Below, piece after piece: positions 51,379-61,362 of a stretch of 64,000 nucleotides of DNA. The notes beneath the pieces are model-generated. The model saw only the letters and a program-made list of their open reading frames with translations. It made no database searches and was not told where the DNA came from. The position numbers and the translations under genes were made by a program. The stretch is taken from contig UWYS01000011.1 of the NCBI GenBank assembly GCA_900291925.1, positions 124,001-188,000 on the forward strand, given 5' to 3'. This DNA comes from Thecaphora thlaspeos. Taxonomy: Eukaryota > Basidiomycota > Ustilaginomycetes > Urocystidales > Glomosporiaceae. The number at the start of each line of letters is the position of its first letter. Within the stretch, counting starts at the first letter, position 1.

Positions 51379-52018
51379 GCTGATCAGACAGCCTCCTTGT
51401 GCGGGGCTGGCTGGAGGTCGGCGTCGCTGTAGGGATAGATGTCACTCAAGGCGGTTCCCCGCAATGCTCTTCTCCGGCGAGACCCTGTCCCGCTTACGGC
51501 TATGTACATAAAAGGTGCGGGGCGCGCCCTCGCCTCGTTCGGCATTCTCAGGAAGTAACTGTACTGTAAGTACTTGACCTCTTCGGAAGGGGAAGGGGGA
51601 AAAGAGCGACGGCAATCTCGAGCTCGGTAGGGATGACGCCTCGGTACGCCGGTGATCTCTGGCGAGCGTATTGTATGTAGTGCGACATGCTTAGGGTTAT
51701 CGCACCGGAAGATGGAGGCAGGGTCATGGGAGTGAAGCTTGGCTCGGATCACGGACTGCGGCGACCGATGACCGTGGATGGACCATGGCCATTGTTGCAA
51801 CTCGGAAAAGCTCGAGGGGATGAGGGTTCACGCCGAGGAGATCTCCAGCGAGCGACAAAGGAAGAGGGGCAAACAAGATGGGCAGATGTGTTCGGTCAAA
51901 GCTTGTGGGAGCGGAGCGAGGCTAGGTTGTGGTGGAAAGAAGTCAAGCCTTGCTCGGGCCGAAGGGGATCAGGGAGACGATGCGGTTGTGGGTACAGACT
52001 TCTGTATGCAAGACATGG

Positions 52019-52019
52019 C

Positions 52020-52050
<31 letters not shown>

Positions 52051-52075
52051 GTGGTGGTGGTGGTGGTGGTGGTGG
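52019..52075. repeat. (GTTGCC)n followed by (GGT)n microsatellite
   Basis: Five GTTGCC hexamers run directly into about nine GGT triplets. Confidence 0.85.
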
Positions 52076-52365
52076 GAGGGCGACGAGGGCGACGCGGTTT
52101 GAACGGGCGGGGGTGATGGCGCAGCAGCCGAGTGCCAGCTGTCAAGGAAAATCAAAGTCAGACCGAAGCGGAAGCGGGCGCGGGCGGGGCTGAGCCAACT
52201 GCCAGCGCAGCGCCAACGCATCTCGCGCACGCGCCAGCGTGGCATGCGCGCAAGGGCCAGAAGAAATAGCAGCGACTAAGACTGCTCTGCCAACACGCTG
52301 CCCAGAGACCAACACCTCTCGCACCCTTTGCTCGCAACCACCAACTCTTGATTCTCCCCACGCCC

Positions 52366-52373
52366 GCCCTCGT

Positions 52374-52408
<35 letters not shown>

Positions 52409-52420
52409 CCCTCGCCCTCC
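52366..52420. repeat. (CTCGTC)n / (CTCGCC)n microsatellite in HUT1 leader
   Basis: Hexamer array of CTCGTC changing to CTCGCC, ending about 28 bases before the HUT1 ATG, hence within its 5' UTR. Confidence 0.8.
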
Positions 52421-52447
52421 ACACTCCGCCACAGTTGCGCCCCGTCC

Positions 52448-53817
52448 ATGACGCTGCTCCAGCTCGGCCTCTGCGCTGCTTCCATCTACTCGACCTTCCT
52501 CCTCTGGGGGCTCTTGCAGGAACGCCGTAAGTAGCCGCCCTTGCCCTTGCCCTCAGGTGCGTCCACGTTGACACACTTCTGACCTTCGCTCTTGTCTCTC
52601 GATCCCAACCTCACCATACCCTTTCTCCCGCCCCTTGCATAGTGACAAAGACGCCCTACATCGCCGCCGCCTCCCTCCACCCCAACCCACAGCCAGAGTT
52701 CTTCCGCTCCCCACTCTTCCTTAATGCGATACAGGCTTCCCTCTCCGCCCTGACGGCAGCCATCTACCTCGTCATCCGCAACCGCGGCTCGAACCAGTCC
52801 CTCGTACGCATCCTCGGCCTTGAGCCACTCACACCAGCTGGCGCCGCAGAGGCTCTTGAACGACAGCAGCAGCAGCAGCAGCAGCAGCTCCACCACAAGA
52901 ACAGCGCAAACGGCCAGCCAAGGCCGGCAAACGGCAAAAGCACTCCCGCCTCGATCAAGGCAGGATGGATTTCGCCGTTGCTGGTGCGCTACCTCGCCAT
53001 TGCGGTGCTTCAGTCTACCGCTTCGCAGCTCGGCTTCCTCTCGCTCCGCTACATCAGCTACCCTACCCTGACGCTGGCCAAATCGTGCAAGCTGATCCCT
53101 GTGCTCCTGATGAACGTCGTCCTCTACCGTCGCAAGTTCGCCCCCTACAAGTACGTCGTCGTTTCGCTCGTCACCGCCGGCATCTACCTCTTCATGGCCT
53201 TTGCACCGGCAAAGGCGGGCAGCGGCAAAAAGGCAAAGGGGCCCGAGTCGAGCAGCCTGCTGGGCCTCGCTCTCTGCCTGCTCAACCTCGTGCTGGACGG
53301 AGCGACCAACAGCACGCAGGACGAGGTGTTTGCGCGCTATGGCCGACAGACGGTCTCGGCGGGCCAGATGATGCTGGTGATGAACGCGCTTTCGGCGCTG
53401 CTTATGGCTGGCGCGCTGGTGCTTCCGCTCGAGCTAATCGGCTTGGGGGGTGGACCTGGATCTGGCACTGGATCTGGCTCGGAGCTGGCCAAGGCGCTGG
53501 CGTTCATCTCGCGGCATCCAGACGTGCTGCGCGACATGCTCTCGTACGCGCTGGCGGGGGCGGTGGGGCAGGTGGCCATCTTTGAGACGCTGCAGCGCTT
53601 TGGCAGCCTGACGCTGGTCTCGATTACGGTGACGCGGAAGCTGTTCACGATGCTGCTGTCGGTGGTCGTCTACAAGCACCAGCTGAGCGGCTTGCAGTGG
53701 ATGGGCGTGGGCGTGGTGTTCGCGGGCATCGGGCTCGAGGCGAGGGAGAAGCGGAGAGAAGGTCTGGCGAAGAAGGTCATCAACGACGAGAAAAAGGCGC
53801 TGGCCAAGGACGCCTGA
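52448..53817 (+). CDS. HUT1: HUT1-like UDP-galactose/nucleotide-sugar transporter (SLC35B1 family)
   Basis: Two exons: 52448-52526 and 52643-53817, with a 116-bp intron (GTAAGT...CATAG, phase 1); 417 residues. Exon 1 gives the first membrane helix (MTLLQLGLCAASIYSTFLLWG) and the junction restores LLQERLTKTPY, matching the family's WGVLQE...TTPY. About ten membrane segments follow, with SQLGFLSLRYISYPTLTLAK, SCKLIPVLLMNVVLYRRKF and LDGATNSTQDEVFARYG typical of SLC35B1. The C terminus ends Lys-rich (DEKKALAKDA), roughly like ER retrieval KKxx. A Gln repeat and Asn/Gly linker interrupt loop 2-3. The family exchanges nucleotide sugar or ATP across the ER membrane. Confidence 0.9.
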
Positions 53818-54174
53818 TGAGCGGCGCCATCGGTGCGTGGGTGGTTGGCGTACTCGCTTGTGCTGACTTGAATCCTGTTGTGTGTCTCGCGGTCGTCCAT
53901 AGAGCAAAGCATTGCAGCTACATAGATGCTGCTGTCGTCCGTCGTGTTGCGTGGGTGCGCGTCTGCTTGCGGGGTGCTGGCTGCTGCGCTGAGGTGTGCG
54001 AGGCGCGAGGCGGCCTTTTCGCTGCTCCTCCACTCTTTGCTCTTTCCCACGTAAAAGTCGTCGGCCTCAACGTTGGCTGACCACACTTTCTTCTTCTCCC
54101 CCGTCCATCCGCCGAGCTTGCCTCTCGACCGACCCTCACCTTCGACGCATCGACCACCCCAACCCTTACACAAG
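53818..54174. other. Intergenic, HUT1 to mitochondrial-protein gene
   Basis: About 360 bases; no gene seen. Probably the HUT1 3' UTR and the next promoter. Confidence 0.55.
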
Positions 54175-56142
54175 ATGCTCGCCACCACATCCGCTGCAGC
54201 GAGGCAGCTCCGCACACCTCGCTCTCCCCTCGCTACCCTCCGCCGTCTGGGTAACAGCAGCAGCTCGCCCAACAGCAGCCACAGCCGCACCCTCTACACC
54301 CTTCCACCACACCGCCCATCGACTGCGCTCCACCATGGCTCTCTCAGCGGCACTACTACTCGCATCTTCTCCGCCGTCACGTCTCGCACCTATTCGTCCG
54401 AAGGCGGGCCGAATCAGTACCAGGTCTTTCACACTTTCGGCACGCCGTTCGCCCAGTTCGTCCACACCATCTCGCGCATCGCACGCATCATCACCGTCTC
54501 CGCCCTCGGCATAGTCGTCCTCGGGCTCGGAGGCTACGAAGCGACGCACCAGTACGTCGAGCACGTCGCCATGCCCCGCTCGTCCCCTTCCTCTTCGTCT
54601 CTGGGCAGCGACGACACGTGGGGCTGGACCGACCAGCTGAGCGAAGAGAGCTGGTCCGGCACAGGTAGCAGCGGGACGGATCGACGACTCGGCATCAAGG
54701 GACGCCACGCAGTGCGAAGCGCATGGATGTGCGTGCACTGGGGAGGTGGCATCTCGCCCGCCCTCGTGTTCGGTGGCGCCGCGTCCGGCTCCTCTGGCGT
54801 CGGCAGGACGGCCCAGTCCAGCATCGCCAGTACGCGCGCCCTTCACGTCGAGGATGGCATGGTACTGGCCATGCGCTACCTCACCGTCGGGCTAGAGGCG
54901 GCCCGCGACAGGGGAATCGCCTTGCCCAACATCCATACCCTCCGAGCCAGACTCGAGACTTCGACCGCACCGGTCAACGTCGATTCCACCGCACTGGCAC
55001 TCGAAACGAGGATGGCATCGATCAAGGAGCGGCAGGGGTCACGTGGGGCCACGGCGGGCGCTATCGAGGGGTACGAGAGGATCTTTGACATTCTGTCCCT
55101 GGCCCCATCGACCAGCACGGCGGCGGCGCAGGGCAAGGCAACGAGCGCGCACACGGCCCGGCTCGCCCGTCTTGCCAACAAGATCGGCGACCTCAACGCT
55201 GCGCAGGGACAGAAGGCCGAGGCCGAGAGGTGGCTCCACAAGGCGGTCGAGCTGGCCGTCGATCGTGACAGCGGCGGCGGAGTAAGGCCCATCGCAGAGG
55301 CGCGCGGTGGTGCCAACTCGCCAGAGTTAGCCTCTGTCAAGGCTGCGAATATGGTGGCGTGTTCCGGCTGGTGGAGCGGCTGGCTGAGCAAAGGAGGATC
55401 GGCTGGTGCGGCTCGCGATGCCGCCGGCACACCGGTCGCGCCAGCCTCGGTGGCCGTCATTGGCGAGAGCCTCCCGTCTCCTTCCTCCTCCCTCTCCCCG
55501 CACGACTTGACAGCGGCGACCACGACACCGACGACGCCACCACTGGCTCGCTCGCTTCTGCAGAGCCTGGTCTCCCTCTCTGCACTGTATGCGCAGCGCC
55601 CCACGTCGTGGGACCGCGACGCCACCGCGGCGTGGAAGGCGTCTCTGACTCACGCGCTCGACCTGCAGACGTCTGCGCTGGACGTCGCGCAGCACGAGCT
55701 CGAACGTTCCACCCAGCAGACCGGCCCGCTCAACGAGGCGGCGGAACTGCACGCCCTCTCGATCCGCCATCTCTCCTCTGTGCTCCACCTGCACCGTGCC
55801 GAGACAGTCTACGCACTGGAAAGTCGATTCGGAACCAGCAAGAGCGGCGGCGGGTGGTCCTCTTCTTCGGTCACTCCTACGACGGGTGACAAGACAAGGT
55901 ACGCCCAAAGCCTGACGAACCTCGTCGAAGCACAGAAGGAATCTACTATCCTCCTTGACCGTCTCACCGCCATCGTCGGTGGGGCCAAGGCGAAGGGTAA
56001 GACGCAGGCAGAGCGATCGCTAGTGAAGAGGTGGACGGAGCAGAAGGGTATGAATGTTTTTGTGTCGAGGCTGGTGAGGGATGCAAAGAGAGTCAAGGAG
56101 ACGGCCGAGGAGTTGCAGAGGGTCCTCGAGAAGCAGGCATAG
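54175..56142 (+). CDS. Probable mitochondrial inner-membrane TPR-like protein (Mgr3-like, tentative)
   Basis: Single exon, 655 residues from the ATG at 54175. The first ~75 residues are Arg/Ser/Thr-rich without acids (RQLRTPRSPLATLRRLGNSS), a likely presequence. One membrane span at about 102-122 (RIARIITVSALGIVVLGLGG). The rest is Ala/Leu/Arg-rich helical with TPR-like pairs: LARLANKIGDLNAAQGQKAE, AERWLHKAVELAV, LLQSLVSLSALYAQ and LTHALDLQTSALDVA. This layout resembles fungal Mgr3, an adaptor of the i-AAA protease Yme1, but I could not confirm the family, so the name is tentative. An upstream in-frame ATG at 54073 would add 34 residues ahead of the presequence. Confidence 0.6.
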   Translation: MLATTSAAARQLRTPRSPLATLRRLGNSSSSPNSSHSRTLYTLPPHRPSTALHHGSLSGTTTRIFSAVTSRTYSSEGGPNQYQVFHTFGTPFAQFVHTISRIARIITVSALGIVVLGLGGYEATHQYVEHVAMPRSSPSSSSLGSDDTWGWTDQLSEESWSGTGSSGTDRRLGIKGRHAVRSAWMCVHWGGGISPALVFGGAASGSSGVGRTAQSSIASTRALHVEDGMVLAMRYLTVGLEAARDRGIALPNIHTLRARLETSTAPVNVDSTALALETRMASIKERQGSRGATAGAIEGYERIFDILSLAPSTSTAAAQGKATSAHTARLARLANKIGDLNAAQGQKAEAERWLHKAVELAVDRDSGGGVRPIAEARGGANSPELASVKAANMVACSGWWSGWLSKGGSAGAARDAAGTPVAPASVAVIGESLPSPSSSLSPHDLTAATTTPTTPPLARSLLQSLVSLSALYAQRPTSWDRDATAAWKASLTHALDLQTSALDVAQHELERSTQQTGPLNEAAELHALSIRHLSSVLHLHRAETVYALESRFGTSKSGGGWSSSSVTPTTGDKTRYAQSLTNLVEAQKESTILLDRLTAIVGGAKAKGKTQAERSLVKRWTEQKGMNVFVSRLVRDAKRVKETAEELQRVLEKQA

Positions 56143-56715
56143 CGATCGAGCAAAGCAAGTGCGAGGGATGTACAGTTGAATCTGTCTGTCATGGGTCTGT
56201 GGGACTTGGAACGGTCGTGGTTGAGTCATGAGTTTAGGATACAAAGGTGGCAGCGGCAGCGACAGGAAGGAGCGTGTCAGAATTGATGGTCCAGATCCAT
56301 CACGTCCGTCTGCCGATGCTGCGGTGTGGAGGTATGGACTACATCGCTCTCGCTCCTGTTTCCGGATGACACCAGTGTTCGTCCATCGTTGGTGGACCGC
56401 GAGGCGAAGAGGGAACGATCGGCATCTTCTGGCACCTGTCGTTCTGAGTCGGAACTGTATCTTGCGCTGGATGTCCCGACTACGCCCGTCAGTTCGCGAT
56501 CCAGCTCGTCGCCATCCGTTAGACAGCCAGTCGTCCTCGTTGTCGTTGGGGAGTGTACGGTATGGTCGAAGTGATGTTGAACAGATGCGTCGTCCCTTGA
56601 TCGTCCGAACGAGGGGAAATGTCGTTTCTTGTTCTTCCTACTCGACATGACCTCTTGATCGTGTTGGATATCCGTTCGATCCGAACCGATCGACGGTGGA
56701 TCGGGATTATAATAC
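56143..56715 (-). other. Alternative open frame downstream of the PMP3-like gene
   Basis: On the minus strand an open frame runs from the poly(A) tract (56852) to 56277, about 190 codons, partly overlapping the PMP3-like C terminus in another frame. It reads KRRQDRWVRDMDGRLIPSVD, EYYNPDPP and then Ser/Asp/Arg-rich disordered sequence. It would become the tail of the PMP3-like protein if the homopolymer were one base shorter. Confidence 0.4.
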
Positions 56716-56848
56716 TCATCCACAGACGGGATCAGACGACCGTCCATGTCTCTCACCCATCTGTCTTGCCGTCTCTTCAACGATCTGACCATCTTCATCC
56801 ACCCAAACTCTCCTCTCACCGTCCCTATCTTTAAACTTTGACGTCCAA

Positions 56849-56886
<38 letters not shown>

Positions 56887-57381
56887 CTCCTTCTTCCAAC
56901 CCGTCTCGTCCACTAGGCCGTAACGTCGTACCCATTTCGGCGTTCGGGCGTGGTTGTCGTTGTTTCTGATGTTTTGTATGAACCAGTTGTGAAGTTGTCC
57001 CGGAATCCAACCACATATCGTTAAAGGGGTGTTGATCAGTAGATCCTTTCCGAAGCCGAATCGTACGACGACGGCTAAGGGTGGAACGAGGAAGCCGAGT
57101 AGCCAGATGAAGGCGGTGAAACCGTGGTGAAGACGCGGTGTTAGGTCGATGCGTCCGTCGGCGTGCCGCGGGATGCCGTTGCGGAGGAGCTTGCTTATGG
57201 TGGTGTTGGCGACGAGGAGGAGGAGGAGGAGGAGGACAGAAGATTGGGAATTTTCTGGTGCGTTGTCGCGGGTAGCAAGGTGACGCAGATATTCAATGAT
57301 GGGTTCACTGTGTGCGTGCGAGGGTGGCGGCGGCGGTGGTGGTGCAACGTAGAGTGTTTGCCCTTTACCACCTCGACCCAA
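56716..57381 (-). CDS. PMP3-family small membrane protein with an extended C terminus
   Basis: As sequenced, 221 codons. The core FIWLLGFLVPPLAVVVRFGF, GKDLLINTPLTICGWIPGQL, HNWFIQN is the two-helix PMP3/UPF0057 (RCI2) proteolipid, which sits in the plasma membrane and affects ion and salt tolerance. Beyond it lies a charged extension (RRYGLVDETGWKKE, a Lys run from the A homopolymer, then WTSKFKDRDGERRVWVDEDG). Typical PMP3 is about 55 residues; Sna-type relatives are longer. The start is uncertain: the first ~50 codons come from GGT/CTC repeats, and initiation nearer VANTTISKLL or an upstream exon is possible. The reading frame after the homopolymer depends on its exact length. Confidence 0.65.
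56853..56886. repeat. 34-base T homopolymer (A run on the coding strand)
   Basis: The longest homopolymer in the window, lying inside the coding region of the PMP3-like gene and read as poly-Lys in any frame. All three frames are open across it. Such runs are mutationally unstable and also prone to sequencing/assembly length errors. Confidence 0.95.
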
Positions 57382-58413
57382 CTCCCAAAACCTCGCGCTC
57401 TAGCTCATCGTCACTCGACGGCTTAAGTTAACTACCCCTAATCCTCTGCTCCTATGTAAGCGAGATTCACCCGTACACGAGGTACAGTAGCATGGTGCTA
57501 TTTCCAAGAGAGGAAGCTCCCGCGACCTCACGAGACCGTCGGCAAACGACGAGGCAGGGCGGGGGCGGGGCGCGGGCTTACAGTCTTTACCTTGCCGCCT
57601 CAGGTAGCGCCCTTCTCGCCTGTCAAGGCTGTCGCTGCACAAGCAGCGTCATCTCGCCTTTTACTTTCACGGCATGAGGCAATAATCATGGCACAGCCTT
57701 TCGCTCGCGGGGGGGAAAAAACCTAGGTGCCAAGAGGTCGGTCGGCCCTGAGATCTGTCGAGATACAACACCTCCCCACGCCCAAACGCCAAGCCAAGCT
57801 TTCGTCCGACGTCGGACTTCAGTTGCCGACGTCCCACATCTCGCCCACTTCGCCCGGATCCGAGAGCCTCTCGCTCAATTCCATAAACCTCCCGATACAC
57901 TTCCCATCCATCGTCGCTCGCAAACACACCCAATCGCACCCAATATAGCGAGATGAGCTAAGCAAAGAAATCATGCAGATTACATCGAACCGACCAAGTA
58001 AATAGCAGACAGGAAGAGAACAGGGAAGAATGCCGTAGCAATGCTAACCTAGAAAAGGGCGACAGGCGGCCCCAGCGAATAACGGGACAACGACAAGAGC
58101 AAGAGAAACACCTCTATGGGTGATTGCTAATATACAAAAGGCAACGAGAGCGGAGAGCAAGGTGGCGCGAAAGAGGTAAAAAGTGCTAACTGGACTGACT
58201 CTTGCAATTATGGACCTTCAAGAGAGACAGTCAGGGCCGGGCACAAGGAGGAGCCCAAGTCGCCGTGGCGTAGAGTGAGGCGAGAAAACCCAGAATTCGA
58301 CGACGAGAGAATATGTGGACAATAGCAGAGGCAACTCCAGAGACGGTGAATGGCAGACCAGCAGGCGATCGGAGAAGGCGGGCGGACCGGCCAAGGTATC
58401 CGGAGCGCCGCAC
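57382..58413. other. Intergenic between PMP3-like and C2H2 genes
   Basis: About 1 kb, less GC-rich than the genes; contains the 5' side of the PMP3-like gene and the 3' UTR of the C2H2 gene. No gene recognised. Confidence 0.5.
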
Positions 58414-61362
58414 TTACACCGAAGACAAAGGCGCGTCGACAGGCGACGCCGATTCGGCGCCGAGGCCATCAGCCGCTGTGGCGCTGTCGCTGGCAGCTCT
58501 GGTCTCAGCCTGCTTGTCGGCTTCCTCGACCGACTCCGTGGCGGTCGTCATGGCTTCGTCAGGCCCGCTTGCCTGAACAGTTGCGGTGGCAGCGCCCTCT
58601 TTGGCGGCACCTCCGCGACCGCGAGTGGACCCCGCCCCAGCGCCTCGTCCGCTGCCCCGCGGTCGGCCGCGACCTCGACCACGGGACACTATCGTCTTAG
58701 CGTCCCCGTCTCCGTTGCCGCTTCCGTTGGCGGTGCCTTGGCCCTTGCCGTCCGTCTCGCCTTCCGGGAGAATCATGGCGTGGTCCGAGGCCGGGCTCAT
58801 CGCGACGTCGAGCAGCAGCTGCGCTCCCGAGAGCGACGCGTTGTCTCGGACACCCTTGTGCGTGATCGCAGGGTTGACGTCGCTCGATCGGCCGCCGAGG
58901 CTTGCCATCGCCTGGAGCGCATCGTCGGCTTCGCTGCTGCCGTGTGCACCGGAGCTATATGACGCTTGCCCAGAGCTGAAGCCGCCCAGCACGGCCGCCG
59001 CCGCCTCCATTGCGTCGTTCGACTCGCTCGACGTCATGTCAGGCTGGAAGCTGTGCTGGTGGCTGCTGGCCGCCAGCAGTGCCGCCGCGCCGCCGTGCGG
59101 GCCATTCGGGAAGCTCGAGGCATAGGTGGCAAAGGTGCCGCCGTTGCCCCACAAACCGCCATGCGGCTGCTCCTTGTCGATCTGGATGCTGAGAGCGTCC
59201 GACGATCGAGCGTCAGAGTGGCCGATGTCAAGCGACTGCATCGCGCCGTGCTGCTGTGCCTGCTGCTGGTAGTACGGATCGATGAATTGCGCCTGGAGCG
59301 CCGCCTGTGCCAAGGTCATGGCTGCCTCAGCGTCCGAGGCGGATCGGTTCATGCGCGTGACGACGGCCTCGTCGGTATTGTCAGCGGCGCTGTCGCCTCC
59401 ACCATTGGCCTTTTTGCCGGTGTTGGCGCGCTTGCCGGCAGAGCTTTTGCGTCCGCTTCCACTAGCCGCCCGCTTTCTGCCGCTGGCGCTGACGCTGGCG
59501 GGCGTGCTCTGCTCGGTCTTTAGGGTGGTATCGGGGGAGGAGCTGGCCTTGAGATCACCGTCCTCGTTGCCCGAGACGCCGGATGCGTCCTCATCCTCGT
59601 CGTCCTCATCATCGGAGCCGGATTCGTCGTCGCCGCTGACGCTGCCGCCCGCCTCCGACGCGCCCGCTACGGTGGCCTTCTTCTTGCCTGCGCCGCGCCC
59701 TTTGCCGCGGCTCTTGGGCTTGACATAGCCGGGGAGGTGGCAGCGGGCGTGGCGGTTGAGCGTGGTGCGGCGGGTAAACATCTTGCCGCACTTGGGGTGC
59801 TGGCAGACGTACGGTCGGCGGCCAGTGTGCGTGCGGCGGTGACGCGCCAGCGAGCTGCTGTCCGAGAAGCTCTTGTCGCAGCCCTCGAACTCGCACTGGT
59901 GCGGTCGCTCGCCCGAGTGCACGCGAGAGTGGACCGTGAGCGCCGAACGCTGGATGAAGCTCTTGCCGCAGCCCGGATATTCGCAAGGGTACGGTCGCTC
60001 GCCAGTGTGGATGCGGCGGTGGCGGGCCAGGTCGGATCGACGGCTGAATGTCTTGCCACACGACTCGCATTCGTGCAGCTTGGGCCCTCCGGCGTCGCTC
60101 TCGGTTTTGACGCGGGAAAGGGTGCCGTTAAGGTCGTCGGCCTGGCCCTCGACCTTGGAGGCCGACGTCGATGCTTCATTGGACGCGTTAGCGGCTGCGA
60201 CGGAGGCGGAGGCGGCGCTCGAGGCAGCAGCGTTCGCGGCGGCGTGGCTGGCCAGCGAGCTCAGCGCATCGCCGGTCGCAAAGGCGGACCCCGGCAGGCC
60301 AGCAGGATTGTTGTAGCTGCCAAAGCTATAGTTGGGGTAGTTCGTAGGCGCCGGACGGGAGGCTTCCGATGGCATCGAAGGGGGAGCCGCAGCGGGCGTA
60401 GAGGCCGCAGCGGCGGGCCTGACCTCGGCCTCGCCGGCATTCTTTTTCTTGCGGCCGCGCTTGGCGGGCGTCTTTGCCGGCGATGCCTTCGAGGCCGAAG
60501 CTTTCTTCTTCTGCTGCTGCTGCTGCTCGACGTCCTCTTCGACCTTCGTGTGCATCACGGTGCTGGCGGCGGCCTCGCCGGACGGAGCGTGAGGGTGCTG
60601 CGGATCGACAGTAACGGTGGGCGCATAGGGCAGCGGTCCATCGTCTCCGCCGCGGTAGGGGCGAGCAAACCCGAGATTGGGCGACTGCGTGAAGCTGAGC
60701 CCGGCAGGAGGCCGGAAGCTCTGCGAGTGCGCCGACTGCGAGTAGGGCGGGAAGCCGTAGGGCGGCGCGCCCTGCTGGTAGAAGGCTGAAGGCGACGGGA
60801 AACGTTCCTCGTTGGAACGCTCGCCGTGCTTACTCGTCTCTTGGACGGCAGCCGCCGCGTTTAGCAGCGCCACTACACTTTCGGTATTGTTGCTGTCGCC
60901 GTAGTGGAGGCTGGGATCGCCGGCGGGGTGACCGGCGCTGTTTGCGCCGTGAATGCCGGTGTCAAGCTCGATCGAGGTGTAGTCGCGAGCAGCCGAGGAG
61001 GCAAAGGGCGAGCTGCGGGCCTCGGTGTACCAGGGCGACCCGTCGCGGCCGGTGTAGGAGGCGGTGGCGGTATGGCGCCAGGACGAGGCCGGCGGCGTCG
61101 CGCGGTAGCCATCGCGGAGCGGATCGCGCTTCGGGCTCGCGACATAGGCATCGGCGAATCGCGGCGAACTTGCGCTCAGCGGCTCTGCACCAGAGGCGCG
61201 GCGATTGTTGCTGGCAGCGATGGCCGAGACCGGGTTGAGATCTGAGTTCGAGTTGGATGACGAGGTCGGTGGCGGGAAGGAGGAGTGTAGCAGCGGCGAT
61301 AAGATCATGTCAGTATTGATGATGCTCGAGGTAAGCGAGAGGAGCTCGGTCGAGGCCGACAT
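58414..61362 (-). CDS. C2H2 zinc-finger transcription factor (four tandem fingers)
   Basis: Single exon, 982 residues. Low-complexity Ser/Pro/Ala/Gln N terminus with a Lys-rich basic stretch ([12 protein letters not shown]). Four consecutive C2H2 fingers at about 427-541: [55 protein letters not shown] and [19 protein letters not shown], joined by TGERP, SGERP and TGRRP linkers, so a sequence-specific DNA-binding array. An acidic Asp/Glu patch and an [16 protein letters not shown]-hook-like segment follow in the tail. The target genes are unknown; family resemblance is to fungal multi-finger regulators such as Azf1/Zas1, not assigned. The 3' end has a GTAAGT just before the stop, so a further exon is possible. 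Confidence 0.87.
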   Translation of the reverse strand: MSASTELLSLTSSIINTDMILSPLLHSSFPPPTSSSNSNSDLNPVSAIAASNNRRASGAEPLSASSPRFADAYVASPKRDPLRDGYRATPPASSWRHTATASYTGRDGSPWYTEARSSPFASSAARDYTSIELDTGIHGANSAGHPAGDPSLHYGDSNNTESVVALLNAAAAVQETSKHGERSNEERFPSPSAFYQQGAPPYGFPPYSQSAHSQSFRPPAGLSFTQSPNLGFARPYRGGDDGPLPYAPTVTVDPQHPHAPSGEAAASTVMHTKVEEDVEQQQQQKKKASASKASPAKTPAKRGRKKKNAGEAEVRPAAAASTPAAAPPSMPSEASRPAPTNYPNYSFGSYNNPAGLPGSAFATGDALSSLASHAAANAAASSAASASVAAANASNEASTSASKVEGQADDLNGTLSRVKTESDAGGPKLHECESCGKTFSRRSDLARHRRIHTGERPYPCEYPGCGKSFIQRSALTVHSRVHSGERPHQCEFEGCDKSFSDSSSLARHRRTHTGRRPYVCQHPKCGKMFTRRTTLNRHARCHLPGYVKPKSRGKGRGAGKKKATVAGASEAGGSVSGDDESGSDDEDDEDEDASGVSGNEDGDLKASSSPDTTLKTEQSTPASVSASGRKRAASGSGRKSSAGKRANTGKKANGGGDSAADNTDEAVVTRMNRSASDAEAAMTLAQAALQAQFIDPYYQQQAQQHGAMQSLDIGHSDARSSDALSIQIDKEQPHGGLWGNGGTFATYASSFPNGPHGGAAALLAASSHQHSFQPDMTSSESNDAMEAAAAVLGGFSSGQASYSSGAHGSSEADDALQAMASLGGRSSDVNPAITHKGVRDNASLSGAQLLLDVAMSPASDHAMILPEGETDGKGQGTANGSGNGDGDAKTIVSRGRGRGRPRGSGRGAGAGSTRGRGGAAKEGAATATVQASGPDEAMTTATESVEEADKQAETRAASDSATAADGLGAESASPVDAPLSSV

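Larger units (their letters stand above)
51218..52447. promoter_or_regulatory. Divergent region between GH43-like gene and HUT1
   Basis: About 1.2 kb containing a TATA-like box for the minus-strand gene and two microsatellite clusters. No gene recognised. Confidence 0.5.
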
